From assembly GCA_964412555.1 (NCBI GenBank), contig CAYPPG010000073.1, positions 1-35,304 on the forward strand: a stretch of DNA of 35,304 bases, read 5' to 3'. This stretch comes from CAYPPG01 sp964412555 (GTDB lineage: Bacteria > Hinthialibacterota > Hinthialibacteria > Hinthialibacterales > Hinthialibacteraceae). Positions 16,400-26,645 of this stretch are shown one piece after another. The notes below the pieces were generated by a model that did not search any database, was not told where the DNA came from, and saw nothing but the letters and a program-made list of their open reading frames with translations. A program made the position numbers and the translations under genes. The stretch's first letter is position 1; each line of letters starts with the position of its first letter.

Positions 16400-18079
16400 A
16401 TGAATGATTTGCGATATATCTACTTGGAAAAAGCCTTATCTCAAATCCCGCGTTTGCTTTCTTCGCAGGACCGTAACCGCTTCTCGCCGACTTACGGATG
16501 CATGAACCGTGAGTTCTGGTTGTGCCGCACGACGGATTTTCCTTCCTCCATTGCTCAGTTCGGGACACATGCTCTCGCGCTTGTTTATGCGTTCGATATG
16601 CCTGGCAATCCGTATTATAGGCATCCCAAGATTCGGGAATGGACGTTGGCGGGGATGGATTACTGGACGAAGATTCAGCATAAGGACGGCTCGTTCGATG
16701 AATTTTATCCGAATGAACGTGGCTGGGCCGGACCGACCGGATTTTTACTCTATGCGATGTGTGAATCGTATCGCTTATTGGAAAAAGAGATTCCGGCGGA
16801 TTTCAAAGAGCGGTTTTTAAAAACGGTTCACAAGGCTGGCTTGTTTCTGTCGAAGACCGACGAGTCGGGTGTGTTGGCGAATCATCATGCGATGGCCATT
16901 CTGCCGATGTATAAGGCGTTTTTACTTGTCCAAGATAAAAAGATCGAAGAAGCATTCAAAGAAAAATTGGACATCTTTTTTTCCTTTTGCCATGACGAGG
17001 GATGGTGTCTGGAATATGACGGCGCCGATCCCGGTTATCTTTCGGCCTCCATCAGTTTCATGGCGAAGTTGGCGCAGGATTACCGGGATGAGCGTTTTAC
17101 TCCCTTTTTTCAAAAGGCGGTTGAATTCAGCAGCTATTTTGTGTATCCGAACGGATATTACGGCGGGACAACGGGCAGCCGACAAACGCTGCATTTTTAT
17201 CCGCATGGTTATGAATTGTTGAGTGAGGAAATCCCTTTGGCCGCATCAGCAGCCGACCGGATGCTGCAAGGTCTGCACGATGGCGCGCTGGTTCCGCCGG
17301 AAATTCAAGGGGAGCGCTACTTTGTCTATCGCATTCCGGAATTTTTACTTTCTTATATTGATTATGGAAAGCGGCCGGAAGAGCTGCCTCCACTTCCCTA
17401 TCAACGGGAACCGTTTCTGCAATTTTTCCCGGCTGCAAAAGTCTTCGTTCAAAAAACAGGGAAGACATATACTGTCGTGAACGCCGCCAAGGGAGGAGTA
17501 GTCAAACATTTCGATTTAGCGGAAGGGAAATTACGGGTAAACAACTGCGGGATTATTGGCCGATTGAAAAGCGGATCGGTGTTCACTAGCCAATGGATCG
17601 ATGAGCGACATGAAGTGAAACAGGATGGGAACCGAATTCAGATTCAGGGCCGCTGTCATAAAGTTCCGTCGAAGGTTTTTCAGCCTTTTACATTCATTCT
17701 TTTTCGCATAACGATGCTTTGTATCGGTTGGCATGAGCGTACGGCGTATCATTTAAAAGGCTGGATTCGTAAACTGCTCATGCTGGGCGCCAAACCGATG
17801 CCGGTTCGATTTGAAAGAAGCGTCCAGATTGAAGAAAATACAATTCATGTCGAAACGACGGTTTGGTTGGAGGCAAATGCTGTAATTACAGATTTGCAGA
17901 TCGGGGATGAATTTCCTGCGCGGTATGTTCCACAGTCGCGCTATTTTCAATTACAGGAATTGGATGTGAGGGGGTATACGCTGTCGGAGGAAGAGATCGG
18001 AAAACTGAATGCCGAACGGACGTTTTCTTGTACTGAACGGTTTGAAAGTGGGGGCGATGTTGAGAGTGTTTTTGTCTGA
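16400..18079 (+). CDS. Heparinase-like alpha/alpha-toroid protein, possibly C-terminally altered
   Basis: A 559-residue protein. Residues 1-330 look like an all-helical toroid similar to polysaccharide lyase/heparinase II-III folds: HKDGSFDEFYPNERGWAGPTG, LANHHAMAIL, DEGWCLEYDGADPGYLSASIS and GYYGGTTGSRQTLHFYPHGYE. The Tyr, His and Glu in these blocks could be catalytic. Residues 350-559 are beta-rich and probably form a sandwich. There is no signal peptide, unlike secreted lyases, so a cytoplasmic role or an unrecognised export route is possible. Position beside glycan genes suggests action on the surface polysaccharide or its precursors. The stop codon TGA (18077-18079) lies inside the terminal repeat of the second MITE-like element, so the natural C-terminus may have been cut. 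Confidence 0.6.
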   Translation: MNDLRYIYLEKALSQIPRLLSSQDRNRFSPTYGCMNREFWLCRTTDFPSSIAQFGTHALALVYAFDMPGNPYYRHPKIREWTLAGMDYWTKIQHKDGSFDEFYPNERGWAGPTGFLLYAMCESYRLLEKEIPADFKERFLKTVHKAGLFLSKTDESGVLANHHAMAILPMYKAFLLVQDKKIEEAFKEKLDIFFSFCHDEGWCLEYDGADPGYLSASISFMAKLAQDYRDERFTPFFQKAVEFSSYFVYPNGYYGGTTGSRQTLHFYPHGYELLSEEIPLAASAADRMLQGLHDGALVPPEIQGERYFVYRIPEFLLSYIDYGKRPEELPPLPYQREPFLQFFPAAKVFVQKTGKTYTVVNAAKGGVVKHFDLAEGKLRVNNCGIIGRLKSGSVFTSQWIDERHEVKQDGNRIQIQGRCHKVPSKVFQPFTFILFRITMLCIGWHERTAYHLKGWIRKLLMLGAKPMPVRFERSVQIEENTIHVETTVWLEANAVITDLQIGDEFPARYVPQSRYFQLQELDVRGYTLSEEEIGKLNAERTFSCTERFESGGDVESVFV

Positions 18080-18247
18080 ATCCGGATTGGCCAGGATGGG
18101 AGGATTTCCAGGATGGGGAACTTGGAAGTATTTCATGACGTTTCGAAAAAATGGTCATTGGTGGTTGATCACTCGTCATATTTATGCCGGCCAATCAATA
18201 AAGCATATCCTGTTCATCCTTGAATCCTGGGTATCCGGATTCAGACA
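18073..18247 (-). mobile_element. MITE-like element, copy 2 (175 bp), inverted relative to copy 1
   Basis: Bounded by TGTCTGAATC (18073-18082) and GATTCAGACA (18238-18247). Its reverse complement aligns with 768-939 from end to end: the first 45 bases have three differences, and a conserved inner block includes CGAGTGATCA, CCAATGA and ATGAAATACT. It lies between the convergent toroid and macroglobulin genes, overlapping the last two codons and the stop of the former, and ends 42 bases from the macroglobulin stop. With its long self-complementary arms it could also act as a bidirectional transcription stop. Confidence 0.75.
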
Positions 18248-18289
18248 TTTATAATTGCGTGTAAGGTTCGTTTGAAAAATTATTGAACA

Positions 18290-21200
18290 TCAGTAAAGCG
18301 AATAAGCCTTCTGGCTTCGGAGACGATTGTTTGTCGGATCGGTTTGTTCGTTCCAGCGTTCGAGCTGCCGTTCCTGTAAGCGATTCAAGCGATCATAATT
18401 GCTACCCAGTGCGTCTAATTCTTCAATCTGTTGGATCGCCTTACCGGCAGATTCTTTTGCTTGCGCTTTTTTGTCCCTGCCGAATTTCTCGGCTTGGCCG
18501 TGATGCACGGTTCCACGATAGAATCCGTACTGATCGTTGAGTTGCGCCAGGACAGTCGCTACACCTTGGATGCCGGAAGCGGAGAATACACCGCGCAAAT
18601 CGGTCGTTCCAGTCACAAAGCGGTCGTTTTCGCTGCCGCGCACTTGTACCTTGACGTCTTTTGCGAATGCCGGCGGGGAGCCTTTTTTCACGTTCACTCT
18701 CACGGTTCCTCTAGCCGGGTCTTCCTGCACTTCGAGTTCCAAATCACTGCGCAGCACCATTCCTGAATCCGAAACACCGTTCCCGCGCAGTACGATTAAA
18801 TACGCTCCTTGTTCCTGCAATGGCAGTTCAACTGTTTCTTCATTCCAGTCACGATGGCGTGTATTTTTAAAAGATAATGTTTTCTCTATCACTGGTGTGA
18901 TGCCGGCAAGATTGATGTTCGTCATTCGGTTGAGATCACGTTCGCTTAGATAGAATGACATTAAATCCACTTGATAGACGCTCATTTCCGCCTGTTCCAA
19001 ATTCTTGTGGCGAATGGTGATTGTTGCAGGTTCTTGTTTGCGGAAAATGGAAACTTCATCCACTTCCAAGCCTTTGTTTGTAAGGTACTCGATTGACTCC
19101 GCTGCATCGCCGAATGATTCTTTTACCCGCTCGTATTGTTCGAGTGCGCGGTCCAGTTCGCCTGAGGCGTGAAGAATCTTGCCGGCCATATGAACGGCGT
19201 TATCGGCTTCTTCGCTTCGTTGAACAGCACCGCCGGGAGCGGGATATTCTTCCGTCGATACTTTTTCGGCCTGTTGGAGCGCCTGCGTGTATTGTTCAAG
19301 TTGGAACAAGGCGTATGCGCGAAGGAAATCGTAACTATCCAAGTAGGTGCTTTGCGGATATCGCTTCGCGAATGCGGTCGTCAATTGATTTACTTTTTCG
19401 TAATTCTGTTGATCCAGCCATAAATTAATGAGAGTGTATCCTGCTTCATCGGCGATCGGATTGTTTGGATACAAAGTCAAAAATGATTGAATCATGCCGA
19501 CCGCTTCGGCAAGCAGTGCTTTTTTATCATTACCCGATTGAATGAAATCGGGATTCTGTGCCCATTCGTCGATTTTGGAATAGATCACCGAACCCGTTGT
19601 ATAGACCGCAGTCTGTACCGTCGGGATATCCGGATATTCCAAAATGAGCTGTTTCGCATAATCGAGTGCTTCCCGATACTGGCCGACTTCCTGCAAGGTT
19701 CCACTCACTGCGCCTTCCTGTTTGAACAAACCTTCCATCAAGGAACGAAAGACGTATACAGCCCGTTCATGTTCACAGATATTGCGATAGGCCCTCGCCA
19801 GTGTGGCAATTTGTTCGAAGGTTACATCGAAATTGCGGTCGCGTTCCTTGATAATTTCGAAATACCGTACCAGTTCCTGGGCATTTTCCAGTTGGAGATA
19901 GATTCGGAACAGTTTTCTGGCTGTTTCGAGATATGGCTCGGGATCAAGCGAATAGGTATTCATCAATTCGGAAAGATATTTTTCCGCTTCTTCATAGTGG
20001 TTATCCTCGAAATGACGTAGTCCGAGATGATACAATTCGTCCGGAGTAGGATGATAAGATTCCTTTGGTGACTTTCCTTCTTCAAGAATGATAAGTTCCT
20101 TTGAAGTTGTCGCATAGATTTGTTCAGGTTTTTCCGTTGCCGTGATGATCGCCGGCGGGACACGATATGTTCCCGGGAATACACTCTGGAGTTGATAACG
20201 GATGTAAAAATGCTGCCGTGGTCCACGCAGGTAAAGGGTGAGAGTATTTCCAACCTGTACATGATGATCGACCGGTCCGTTGATTGAATTCTTGACTAAG
20301 ACAAATCCAGCGGGGAGACGATCCTGCACAACCAGGTAGTCGCGTTGTTGAGGGCTATACAATTTGATATTTACGTTGACACGATTGCCGGCAGGAACTT
20401 CTTCCAATTTATTTTTCACGGATTCATATGAACCGGAAACGACTCCGTAGCCCCGAGGAATTTCCTGATTCTTATACATCAATGGACCGTGCTCATATTC
20501 TCGTTCAACTTGAGTGAAGAGAACCGATTCCGGTTTCAACCATTCTTGGGGACGAACATCCTGCTTTGTCCATCCTTCGAGTACGGCGGAATATTGATAA
20601 TTGCCCCGGCCTTCGAATCCAAATTCCACCCGATTGTCCGATGATTTGACGATTTCCGGATCGATGTTGATTCGCTCGTGGGGCAGGGCGGAACGGCTGG
20701 TTCGTTTCCGAACGATTTCTTTGCCGTTGACGTTCACGACCAGTTCAAATGAATGTTGTTCTTCCGCGGCGGATTGCAAATAGGCTGCCAATGCTTGTAC
20801 CCGCCAGCCGATAGGAGTTCCTGGAACGACGAATAGACATATTGGATCAGAGGAGAGGCTATCGAGAAAGCTTTTCGTATGAGCATCCGAGCGTACGGAA
20901 GCCGGTAGTGAGAAATACAACCGTGCCGCAACCACCGCCGCATTGTTAATATTTCCATTGAAGTAATGTCTGTTTTTCTCGTGTACATTGATAAACAAGG
21001 TGTTCCTATTCAGCAGATCGTTCATGACTTCTTGCGCTTTTTCGTTTCGCTCCATATTCAACCATGTCAAACCGAGTAAAGCGGCATCGAACGGATCGAG
21101 GCGGCTCAAATCCCGATGGACTCGATTGACATAGGCAAAATTCGCAGGCGCAATCGTGGACCATGCATACAAGATATGGATTTTTTCGGTTTCTTCCGTT

Positions 21201-24200
21201 GATTGCTGATATAAAGTATCCAAGCGTGCAACAGCCCGTTCGAGAATCTGCTGGGGAACCGTATAACCTCGCCCTTTGGCTCGTTGCAGCAATTCGGTGA
21301 CTCGTCCGGTTGTCATGATGTCCGCTTGGCTGTTTCTTCCGCCGCTCCATGCCCATAAACCATCATCGGATTGGGATGCGACGGCATGGCGGACGGCGGC
21401 TTCGATCTGGCTTCGCAATGTTTCTACTGGAATGCGATCGGTTTGTTGGAGTGACTCGGCGCAATCCAAAGCGGCCAAAGCCGCCAATCCCTGCTCGATT
21501 ACTCCATGCGTTGAAAATGAATGAATCCGTCCGGACCACGCCGGTGAAAGCATGGAAATATCACCGACTCCGCCCAGTGTGATCCACATGTGCAAACGGG
21601 AATAATCCACCTGGGAAGGCAATGATAATTCATGCACTTCGCTTTGCCCGGAAATGCCCGATGCGCCGGCTCGAACCGGAATGCCCCAAGAGACTACCGG
21701 AAGAGATTTTTCCAACTGGTCCTGCATGTCCTCTGCCGTTGCACCGATTGTTACCGTTGAATCTTGAACATTATCCGTAGTCAGCGGAATGAACTGCTTA
21801 TATACTTCGCCTGAATCGATCTCGATATCCCATTCCTTGTGTTGATCTCTGTCATCGATGGTTTGAGTGAAGTTCAATTTTCCTGTTTGGCGTTTGCCTG
21901 TGTTATTTCTGATGGAGGCAATGCCGGACGATTTGTCTCCTTCCGTCAAGTAATGAGGGGCTTCCCAATCCACTCGGAACGGTTTGTCGACGACGATGTC
22001 TTGTTTGCCTTGATCTACTAATGTGTCTTTGGTGATTGCTCGTGCCTGTGCTTCCCAGGTTGTCAACGAATCGGGGAGGGATACATGAACAACGGCTTTG
22101 CCTTCCTCATCGGTGATGACGGAGGGATTGAAATAAGCGGTTTCCGGGAAATAGGAACGAGTTATCGATTGGCCTAATGCAAGTGTGCCGCCCATCATTC
22201 CCATACCGTAACCAGCGTATAAACCATTGTGATCGAGATCGCTCAAAGAAAAGAAATAATTTCCGGCCTGTGGTCTATCATAAGTAGCAGCACTGATCCC
22301 GGCCATTGTTCTGCCGGCAAATCCTCGGGATTGAAGTTCTGATAATTCCTGTCCAATTGCATCTCCTGCCCTTTGGCGAAAACGTCCGTTTACCGTTTCT
22401 GCGTAGCGATAGCGATTTGAAACTGCGTCTAAGACGATGGCGCCTCTTGCCATTTCCTCCCGAGCAACAGGGGCTTCGGGTTCAGATGGTGGCCGAGCTG
22501 CTGGAGCAAGTTGAAGATCACTTCTTACTTGTTTTGCTTTTCGGATTTCTCCCCCTCTTCGTAATCCTGCGTCATCCATGATTTGGAGCGCTAATTCCCC
22601 TTCTTCAATATCCAGCAGCCGTTCGCGTAAAATATCTTCACTGATTTTTTTCGTTATTCCGTCATAAGAAAAATCAGCGGAAGAAGCCGTGTTTAAAAAG
22701 CGTCCGCGAGCCGACTGATCGAAATACTGCTTCAGGTTTCCCAAACGGTCTGAAAACAGTGCTAATAAGGCTTTGTCGATCAATCCAAGTGATAGTTCGG
22801 CGGACACGGCTTTGCCGGTATGATCGCGGGTTTCCACAAGTATTTCAGCTTCATCTCGCGGTCCATACTTGTCTTCATTGGCTGTGATTGTGACATCCAA
22901 ACCGCGGTTTACATTGAATACCGTTTCGGCTTGATGGACTTCGTTTTCATGCATCACGAGGAAAGAGATAATACATGTCGGGCTGTAGCGGTCGTCCAGC
23001 TGCCACTCGATCCGGTTTTTGCCCGGTTTCAATGTTTCAATCCGATATTCCACTATCCCTTCACGTACTCCTGTCATGAGAACGAGATTTTCCGGCAGGC
23101 GGGAAAACAAAGTGAATGAAGCCGTTTCTCCTTGCTCATAATTTGACTGATCGCTCAGAACCAACAGTTTGTTGGTGTCATCTTCTCCGGAGATGTGAAG
23201 TGTTTTTCGGGAAGTAACTACTGTACCTCGGCTGTCGGTTCCTTCCGCTTCGATCCGATAACTTCCGCCCTTTTGAGCGGTAAAGGGAACGGATTTCTTT
23301 TGGCGTTCGTCATCAGAGGTTGTGATAGTCTCCGTTTGCACCTCTTCATACACGCCTTCATCGTTTCGCCGATTCAAGGAAATCTTTAATGGTTGTGCAA
23401 GAAGTGTTCGTTCATCGTCACGGCTTCGAGCGGTGATTTGAACTTGGAATGGTTCTCCGGCCAGATAGGTGTCGCGAGTTGTTTCGAGAGTGATGGAGAA
23501 ACCCGTCGAGACCAATATGAGATTTTTCTGACCTTGCACTTGCCGATGGGGGAGGTTGGCTATGATTTGGATCATGCCTTCTTCAGGCAAATCCCATGTT
23601 TCGAATTCGAACTCGATTTTCCCTTCGTCATCCGTTGTCCCTTCTTGCCATTCGGATGCGAGAAAATAGGTTACTTTTTCATTGGCGAATGGATTGCCGG
23701 AATAATCACCGACTTTGATTGTCCCACTGATTTTATCACCATAAAAATAGGTTGTTTGTTTCGTTTCAATTTCTATGCGGGCCGTCGGTAGGGTAAATTC
23801 CTGCACTTCGAAAGTCCAAGCTCCCGAGGGGCCGTCTTTTCGTGAAATTTCGACCCGGTATTGCCCATGCGGGGCAAAGGGATCGAGTAGGAGTTCCCCG
23901 TGCATTGTGCCGAATTCGGAGAGTTTGCTTTTCTTTTGATGGATCAACACACCACGATTGTCGAAGACGGAGGCTTCGAACTCATGTTCCTGAGGGATTG
24001 TATATTTCCCGTCTTCGATTTCCCGAATCAGTGCTCGATAGTGCATGCGGTCTCCCGGTTGGTATGCCGGTCTATCGGTATACACCACCACCCGTGGTTG
24101 GAGATTCGTTGCAGCGCTCAAGTTTTCGATTCGCAGTTCTTCCCCGGCACAATTTCCGTTCGCAACAGCGAACACAGAAAGCCTATTTGTTTGGATGGCG

Positions 24201-26350
24201 TTTAAGTCCGCTAGATGGAAAATGCCGTCTCCATTTGTCTTGCCTTGTGCAATGATGGATTTTCCATCATTGACCAGGATTTCTGTATCGCTCATGGGAA
24301 GTTCTCTCCGCTGATCTTCTGCATAGACAAATATTTCCTTTTTTCCTCCTTGAATCGCAATTGCGAGATCGGAAACGAGGACGAGTGTTACTCCTTCGAG
24401 AGTTTCCGATTCGACCTGCACAACCCACGCTCCCGGTCCTTCGACAGGAATCGGGATGTTCTGTTCGATTAATTTATATTCGGAATAATCTTCCGGTGTC
24501 ACGTCCCAAACTTTTTCAGCCGAGATCAAGTTCACATCCAAGTCTTCGATATTGCGAATGGTGTGTCGCGTTTCGAAATAGGCTTTGAGATCGAGGGGAT
24601 AAAGTTTGCAGGTGTAATTTTCGATATTTCGGGTGTTGACCTTGATCGCTGGTGATTCATTTGTGTGGAAAGTTCGCTCTGTTCGGATAGCAAGGTGGAC
24701 GGATTGCAGTAATCGAATGCGTTCCTGTGCTTCTCTTTGGTGAGAACCGAATGTCACTTCTTGGTACAATTCGATAGATTTATCGAGTTCCCCTAAATCC
24801 TGTTCCGTGCACACCGCGATCAAATAAAGGGCCTCCGAAGCCGGATCGCTGTTGGGATAACGGGAAGCAATGTCTTTCCAAATACTGATCGCTTCCGAAT
24901 AATTCTGCAATGCCCTTTCGTTTTTTCCTATTTGCAAAAGTAAACTCGAAATTCTCCCGTCCAGTGGGTAATCTTTCTGAAACAACTCGATTTCTTTCTC
25001 GACGGATTCAAATGTTTGCACGACAGGGGCGGGAATGGTTTCCGGCTCGGGTTTTCGGTTTTCCTCTTGTAACTTTCGCTTCCATCGTTGGAGTTCTCTT
25101 TCAGCCTGGCGTTGCAAGTTCATGATTTTGCGATATTTGGTATCAATAATGGAGTGCTGCGCTTCACTCCAATTTTTGTCTACCGGATGGTGAATGAGGA
25201 ATTCTTTGAATGACTGAATCGCATCCTCGTATTTTTCCTGTTGGACCTGGCATCGAGCGATGTACATTTCCGCTGAAGCGGATTGTTCCGGATCGGCTTT
25301 CTCTTCATACAGCCGAAGAAATTCGCGGAATCCTTCGAGAGCTTTTGTGTATTGGCGCCGATGAAAATAGGCTTCCGCTTTCTGAAGAGCCGCGTCGGCA
25401 GTATGTTCATGGTCAGGGAAGAGTTGCAGGTATTCTTCGAGACTTCGGACACCCAATGCCAGTTCTTTATCGTTGTTTGGTTGTGGGATTCCGTACGTTT
25501 TGGCGATACGGTAGGAGGCCTCTGCAATAATGTCGGGACGCTTTGATTGATTTTTTCGTTGATCCCGCATTTTTCTCCAAATTTTCCGGGCTTCTTCTTT
25601 CTGGTTCAGGCGAAAAAGGGCTTCTCCGCGATACAACATTGCATCGTCAAGATACCCGCCCGTGGGATACGGATTCGGTGCACTGGCGGAAACGATGGAT
25701 TCATCAGCGCTGCTAGGTGAGGATTCATTCGATTCATAAAAGGCGATCAAGTCCTGCAAATTCTTCTGTGATTCCTCCCATTGTTCTTGCTTGAAAAACG
25801 TCATCCCTATCTGAAAACTGACTCGTTCCCATCGGGGACTTTTCGGGAGAATCTCTTTTGCATATTCATAGAGTGTGCGCGCCCGTTCAAAGGAGGGGGT
25901 CTTGTCTTTTTTCTTCGGGGCAAAAAAATCATCTGCGTGGTGGATATAAATATCTGCGATTTCGTTCCGGCGCTTTTCGCTCATCAATCCTTGCGCTCCC
26001 GTCGCATAAATCGCTTCGGCGAGGGGAAACCTCTTGAGCTGCATTAAGCATTCAGCTTTGCGGTACGCGGCTTTCACGAACCAGCGGCTGTCTTGATAGT
26101 CGGTATAAATTGTATCGAAGAAGGACATCGCCTTTTCATACTGTTCCAGGTGGAACGCCGCCATACCCAGCAGATAGTATGCATAGGCTTGATTGTCTTT
26201 TTCTGGGATTTGATTTGGCTTCAGTTGCTCGAGAACTTGTTCAAATTGAAGATCACGAAGGTTTTCTTCCGCTTCTTCTATTGAATACCCGAAAGCGGTA
26301 AATGGAATCACTACAAAACAGGCGATTGTCGAAAGAATCAGAATACGCAT
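18290..26350 (-). CDS. Giant exported TPR/alpha-2-macroglobulin fusion protein without thioester cysteine
   Basis: A 2686-residue protein. A signal peptide (ILSTIACFVVIPFTAFG) points to the periplasm; the Cys is followed by more hydrophobic residues, so a lipoprotein is unlikely. Residues ~25-560 are TPR repeats. From ~565 come macroglobulin domains with the signature YTDRPAYQPGD (~755), a flexible Ala/Pro/Arg-rich bait-like stretch (~1250-1400), the A2M block VHVSLPDSLTTWEAQARAIT (~1425) and an all-helical TED-like domain. There the thioester motif GCxEQ reads GVIEQ (Val1617), so covalent trapping is not expected. LPAGF and GTYRVPPA (~2010-2060) match the MG10 end of bacterial macroglobulins. 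A second TPR block (~2100-2430) and another MG-like pair (~2435-2610) follow. Family members are thought to trap proteases, often with PBP1C. The neighbours are the toroid gene (convergent) and the atp operon (divergent). Start: AAGGGAG upstream of the ATG. Confidence 0.85.
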   Translation of the reverse strand: MRILILSTIACFVVIPFTAFGYSIEEAEENLRDLQFEQVLEQLKPNQIPEKDNQAYAYYLLGMAAFHLEQYEKAMSFFDTIYTDYQDSRWFVKAAYRKAECLMQLKRFPLAEAIYATGAQGLMSEKRRNEIADIYIHHADDFFAPKKKDKTPSFERARTLYEYAKEILPKSPRWERVSFQIGMTFFKQEQWEESQKNLQDLIAFYESNESSPSSADESIVSASAPNPYPTGGYLDDAMLYRGEALFRLNQKEEARKIWRKMRDQRKNQSKRPDIIAEASYRIAKTYGIPQPNNDKELALGVRSLEEYLQLFPDHEHTADAALQKAEAYFHRRQYTKALEGFREFLRLYEEKADPEQSASAEMYIARCQVQQEKYEDAIQSFKEFLIHHPVDKNWSEAQHSIIDTKYRKIMNLQRQAERELQRWKRKLQEENRKPEPETIPAPVVQTFESVEKEIELFQKDYPLDGRISSLLLQIGKNERALQNYSEAISIWKDIASRYPNSDPASEALYLIAVCTEQDLGELDKSIELYQEVTFGSHQREAQERIRLLQSVHLAIRTERTFHTNESPAIKVNTRNIENYTCKLYPLDLKAYFETRHTIRNIEDLDVNLISAEKVWDVTPEDYSEYKLIEQNIPIPVEGPGAWVVQVESETLEGVTLVLVSDLAIAIQGGKKEIFVYAEDQRRELPMSDTEILVNDGKSIIAQGKTNGDGIFHLADLNAIQTNRLSVFAVANGNCAGEELRIENLSAATNLQPRVVVYTDRPAYQPGDRMHYRALIREIEDGKYTIPQEHEFEASVFDNRGVLIHQKKSKLSEFGTMHGELLLDPFAPHGQYRVEISRKDGPSGAWTFEVQEFTLPTARIEIETKQTTYFYGDKISGTIKVGDYSGNPFANEKVTYFLASEWQEGTTDDEGKIEFEFETWDLPEEGMIQIIANLPHRQVQGQKNLILVSTGFSITLETTRDTYLAGEPFQVQITARSRDDERTLLAQPLKISLNRRNDEGVYEEVQTETITTSDDERQKKSVPFTAQKGGSYRIEAEGTDSRGTVVTSRKTLHISGEDDTNKLLVLSDQSNYEQGETASFTLFSRLPENLVLMTGVREGIVEYRIETLKPGKNRIEWQLDDRYSPTCIISFLVMHENEVHQAETVFNVNRGLDVTITANEDKYGPRDEAEILVETRDHTGKAVSAELSLGLIDKALLALFSDRLGNLKQYFDQSARGRFLNTASSADFSYDGITKKISEDILRERLLDIEEGELALQIMDDAGLRRGGEIRKAKQVRSDLQLAPAARPPSEPEAPVAREEMARGAIVLDAVSNRYRYAETVNGRFRQRAGDAIGQELSELQSRGFAGRTMAGISAATYDRPQAGNYFFSLSDLDHNGLYAGYGMGMMGGTLALGQSITRSYFPETAYFNPSVITDEEGKAVVHVSLPDSLTTWEAQARAITKDTLVDQGKQDIVVDKPFRVDWEAPHYLTEGDKSSGIASIRNNTGKRQTGKLNFTQTIDDRDQHKEWDIEIDSGEVYKQFIPLTTDNVQDSTVTIGATAEDMQDQLEKSLPVVSWGIPVRAGASGISGQSEVHELSLPSQVDYSRLHMWITLGGVGDISMLSPAWSGRIHSFSTHGVIEQGLAALAALDCAESLQQTDRIPVETLRSQIEAAVRHAVASQSDDGLWAWSGGRNSQADIMTTGRVTELLQRAKGRGYTVPQQILERAVARLDTLYQQSTEETEKIHILYAWSTIAPANFAYVNRVHRDLSRLDPFDAALLGLTWLNMERNEKAQEVMNDLLNRNTLFINVHEKNRHYFNGNINNAAVVAARLYFSLPASVRSDAHTKSFLDSLSSDPICLFVVPGTPIGWRVQALAAYLQSAAEEQHSFELVVNVNGKEIVRKRTSRSALPHERINIDPEIVKSSDNRVEFGFEGRGNYQYSAVLEGWTKQDVRPQEWLKPESVLFTQVEREYEHGPLMYKNQEIPRGYGVVSGSYESVKNKLEEVPAGNRVNVNIKLYSPQQRDYLVVQDRLPAGFVLVKNSINGPVDHHVQVGNTLTLYLRGPRQHFYIRYQLQSVFPGTYRVPPAIITATEKPEQIYATTSKELIILEEGKSPKESYHPTPDELYHLGLRHFEDNHYEEAEKYLSELMNTYSLDPEPYLETARKLFRIYLQLENAQELVRYFEIIKERDRNFDVTFEQIATLARAYRNICEHERAVYVFRSLMEGLFKQEGAVSGTLQEVGQYREALDYAKQLILEYPDIPTVQTAVYTTGSVIYSKIDEWAQNPDFIQSGNDKKALLAEAVGMIQSFLTLYPNNPIADEAGYTLINLWLDQQNYEKVNQLTTAFAKRYPQSTYLDSYDFLRAYALFQLEQYTQALQQAEKVSTEEYPAPGGAVQRSEEADNAVHMAGKILHASGELDRALEQYERVKESFGDAAESIEYLTNKGLEVDEVSIFRKQEPATITIRHKNLEQAEMSVYQVDLMSFYLSERDLNRMTNINLAGITPVIEKTLSFKNTRHRDWNEETVELPLQEQGAYLIVLRGNGVSDSGMVLRSDLELEVQEDPARGTVRVNVKKGSPPAFAKDVKVQVRGSENDRFVTGTTDLRGVFSASGIQGVATVLAQLNDQYGFYRGTVHHGQAEKFGRDKKAQAKESAGKAIQQIEELDALGSNYDRLNRLQERQLERWNEQTDPTNNRLRSQKAYSLY

Positions 26351-26464
26351 CTTTTTTCTCCCTTGAATTCATTTTCTAAGAGTGAAAGGATTCAGCTGTT
26401 AAGGAACCATGAATACTCCATACGCTCCATTACATCATATAACGCTTGATCAGGCCTCTAGTTT

Positions 26465-26492
26465 TCTATAATTTTTGTAAACTTATTGTAAA
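26465..26492 (-). promoter_or_regulatory. Possible promoter of the macroglobulin gene
   Basis: On the minus strand TTTACA (26492-26487) is 16 bases from TATAGA (26470-26465), in an AT-rich stretch about 115 bases upstream of the ATG at 26350. Both boxes are imperfect. Confidence 0.4.
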
Positions 26493-26552
26493 CGAGGGGC
26501 TTTAAGAGGGTCGATGAGGGAAAAAATTTTCAAGTGAGCTCGTTTGCATCGG

Positions 26553-26582
26553 TTGACACCCTTCCTATACATTGGCTAGTAT
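26553..26582 (+). promoter_or_regulatory. Sigma-70-type promoter of the ATP synthase operon
   Basis: TTGACA (26553-26558) is an exact -35 box, 18 bases from TAGTAT (26577-26582), which matches four of six -10 positions. Transcription would start near 26589, some 57 bases before the first gene, which is a sensible leader length. Confidence 0.6.
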
Positions 26583-26645
26583 GATTCGATATATCAATAT
26601 TTCCGAATTGTGTGGTTTATTCGGATAGCCGAATGAGTAGAATCC

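Noticed and set aside
19487..20020. 177-residue plus-strand frame inside the macroglobulin gene
   Set aside because: It is the antisense shadow of the TPR-coding region, as are several other plus-strand frames between 18400 and 26300.
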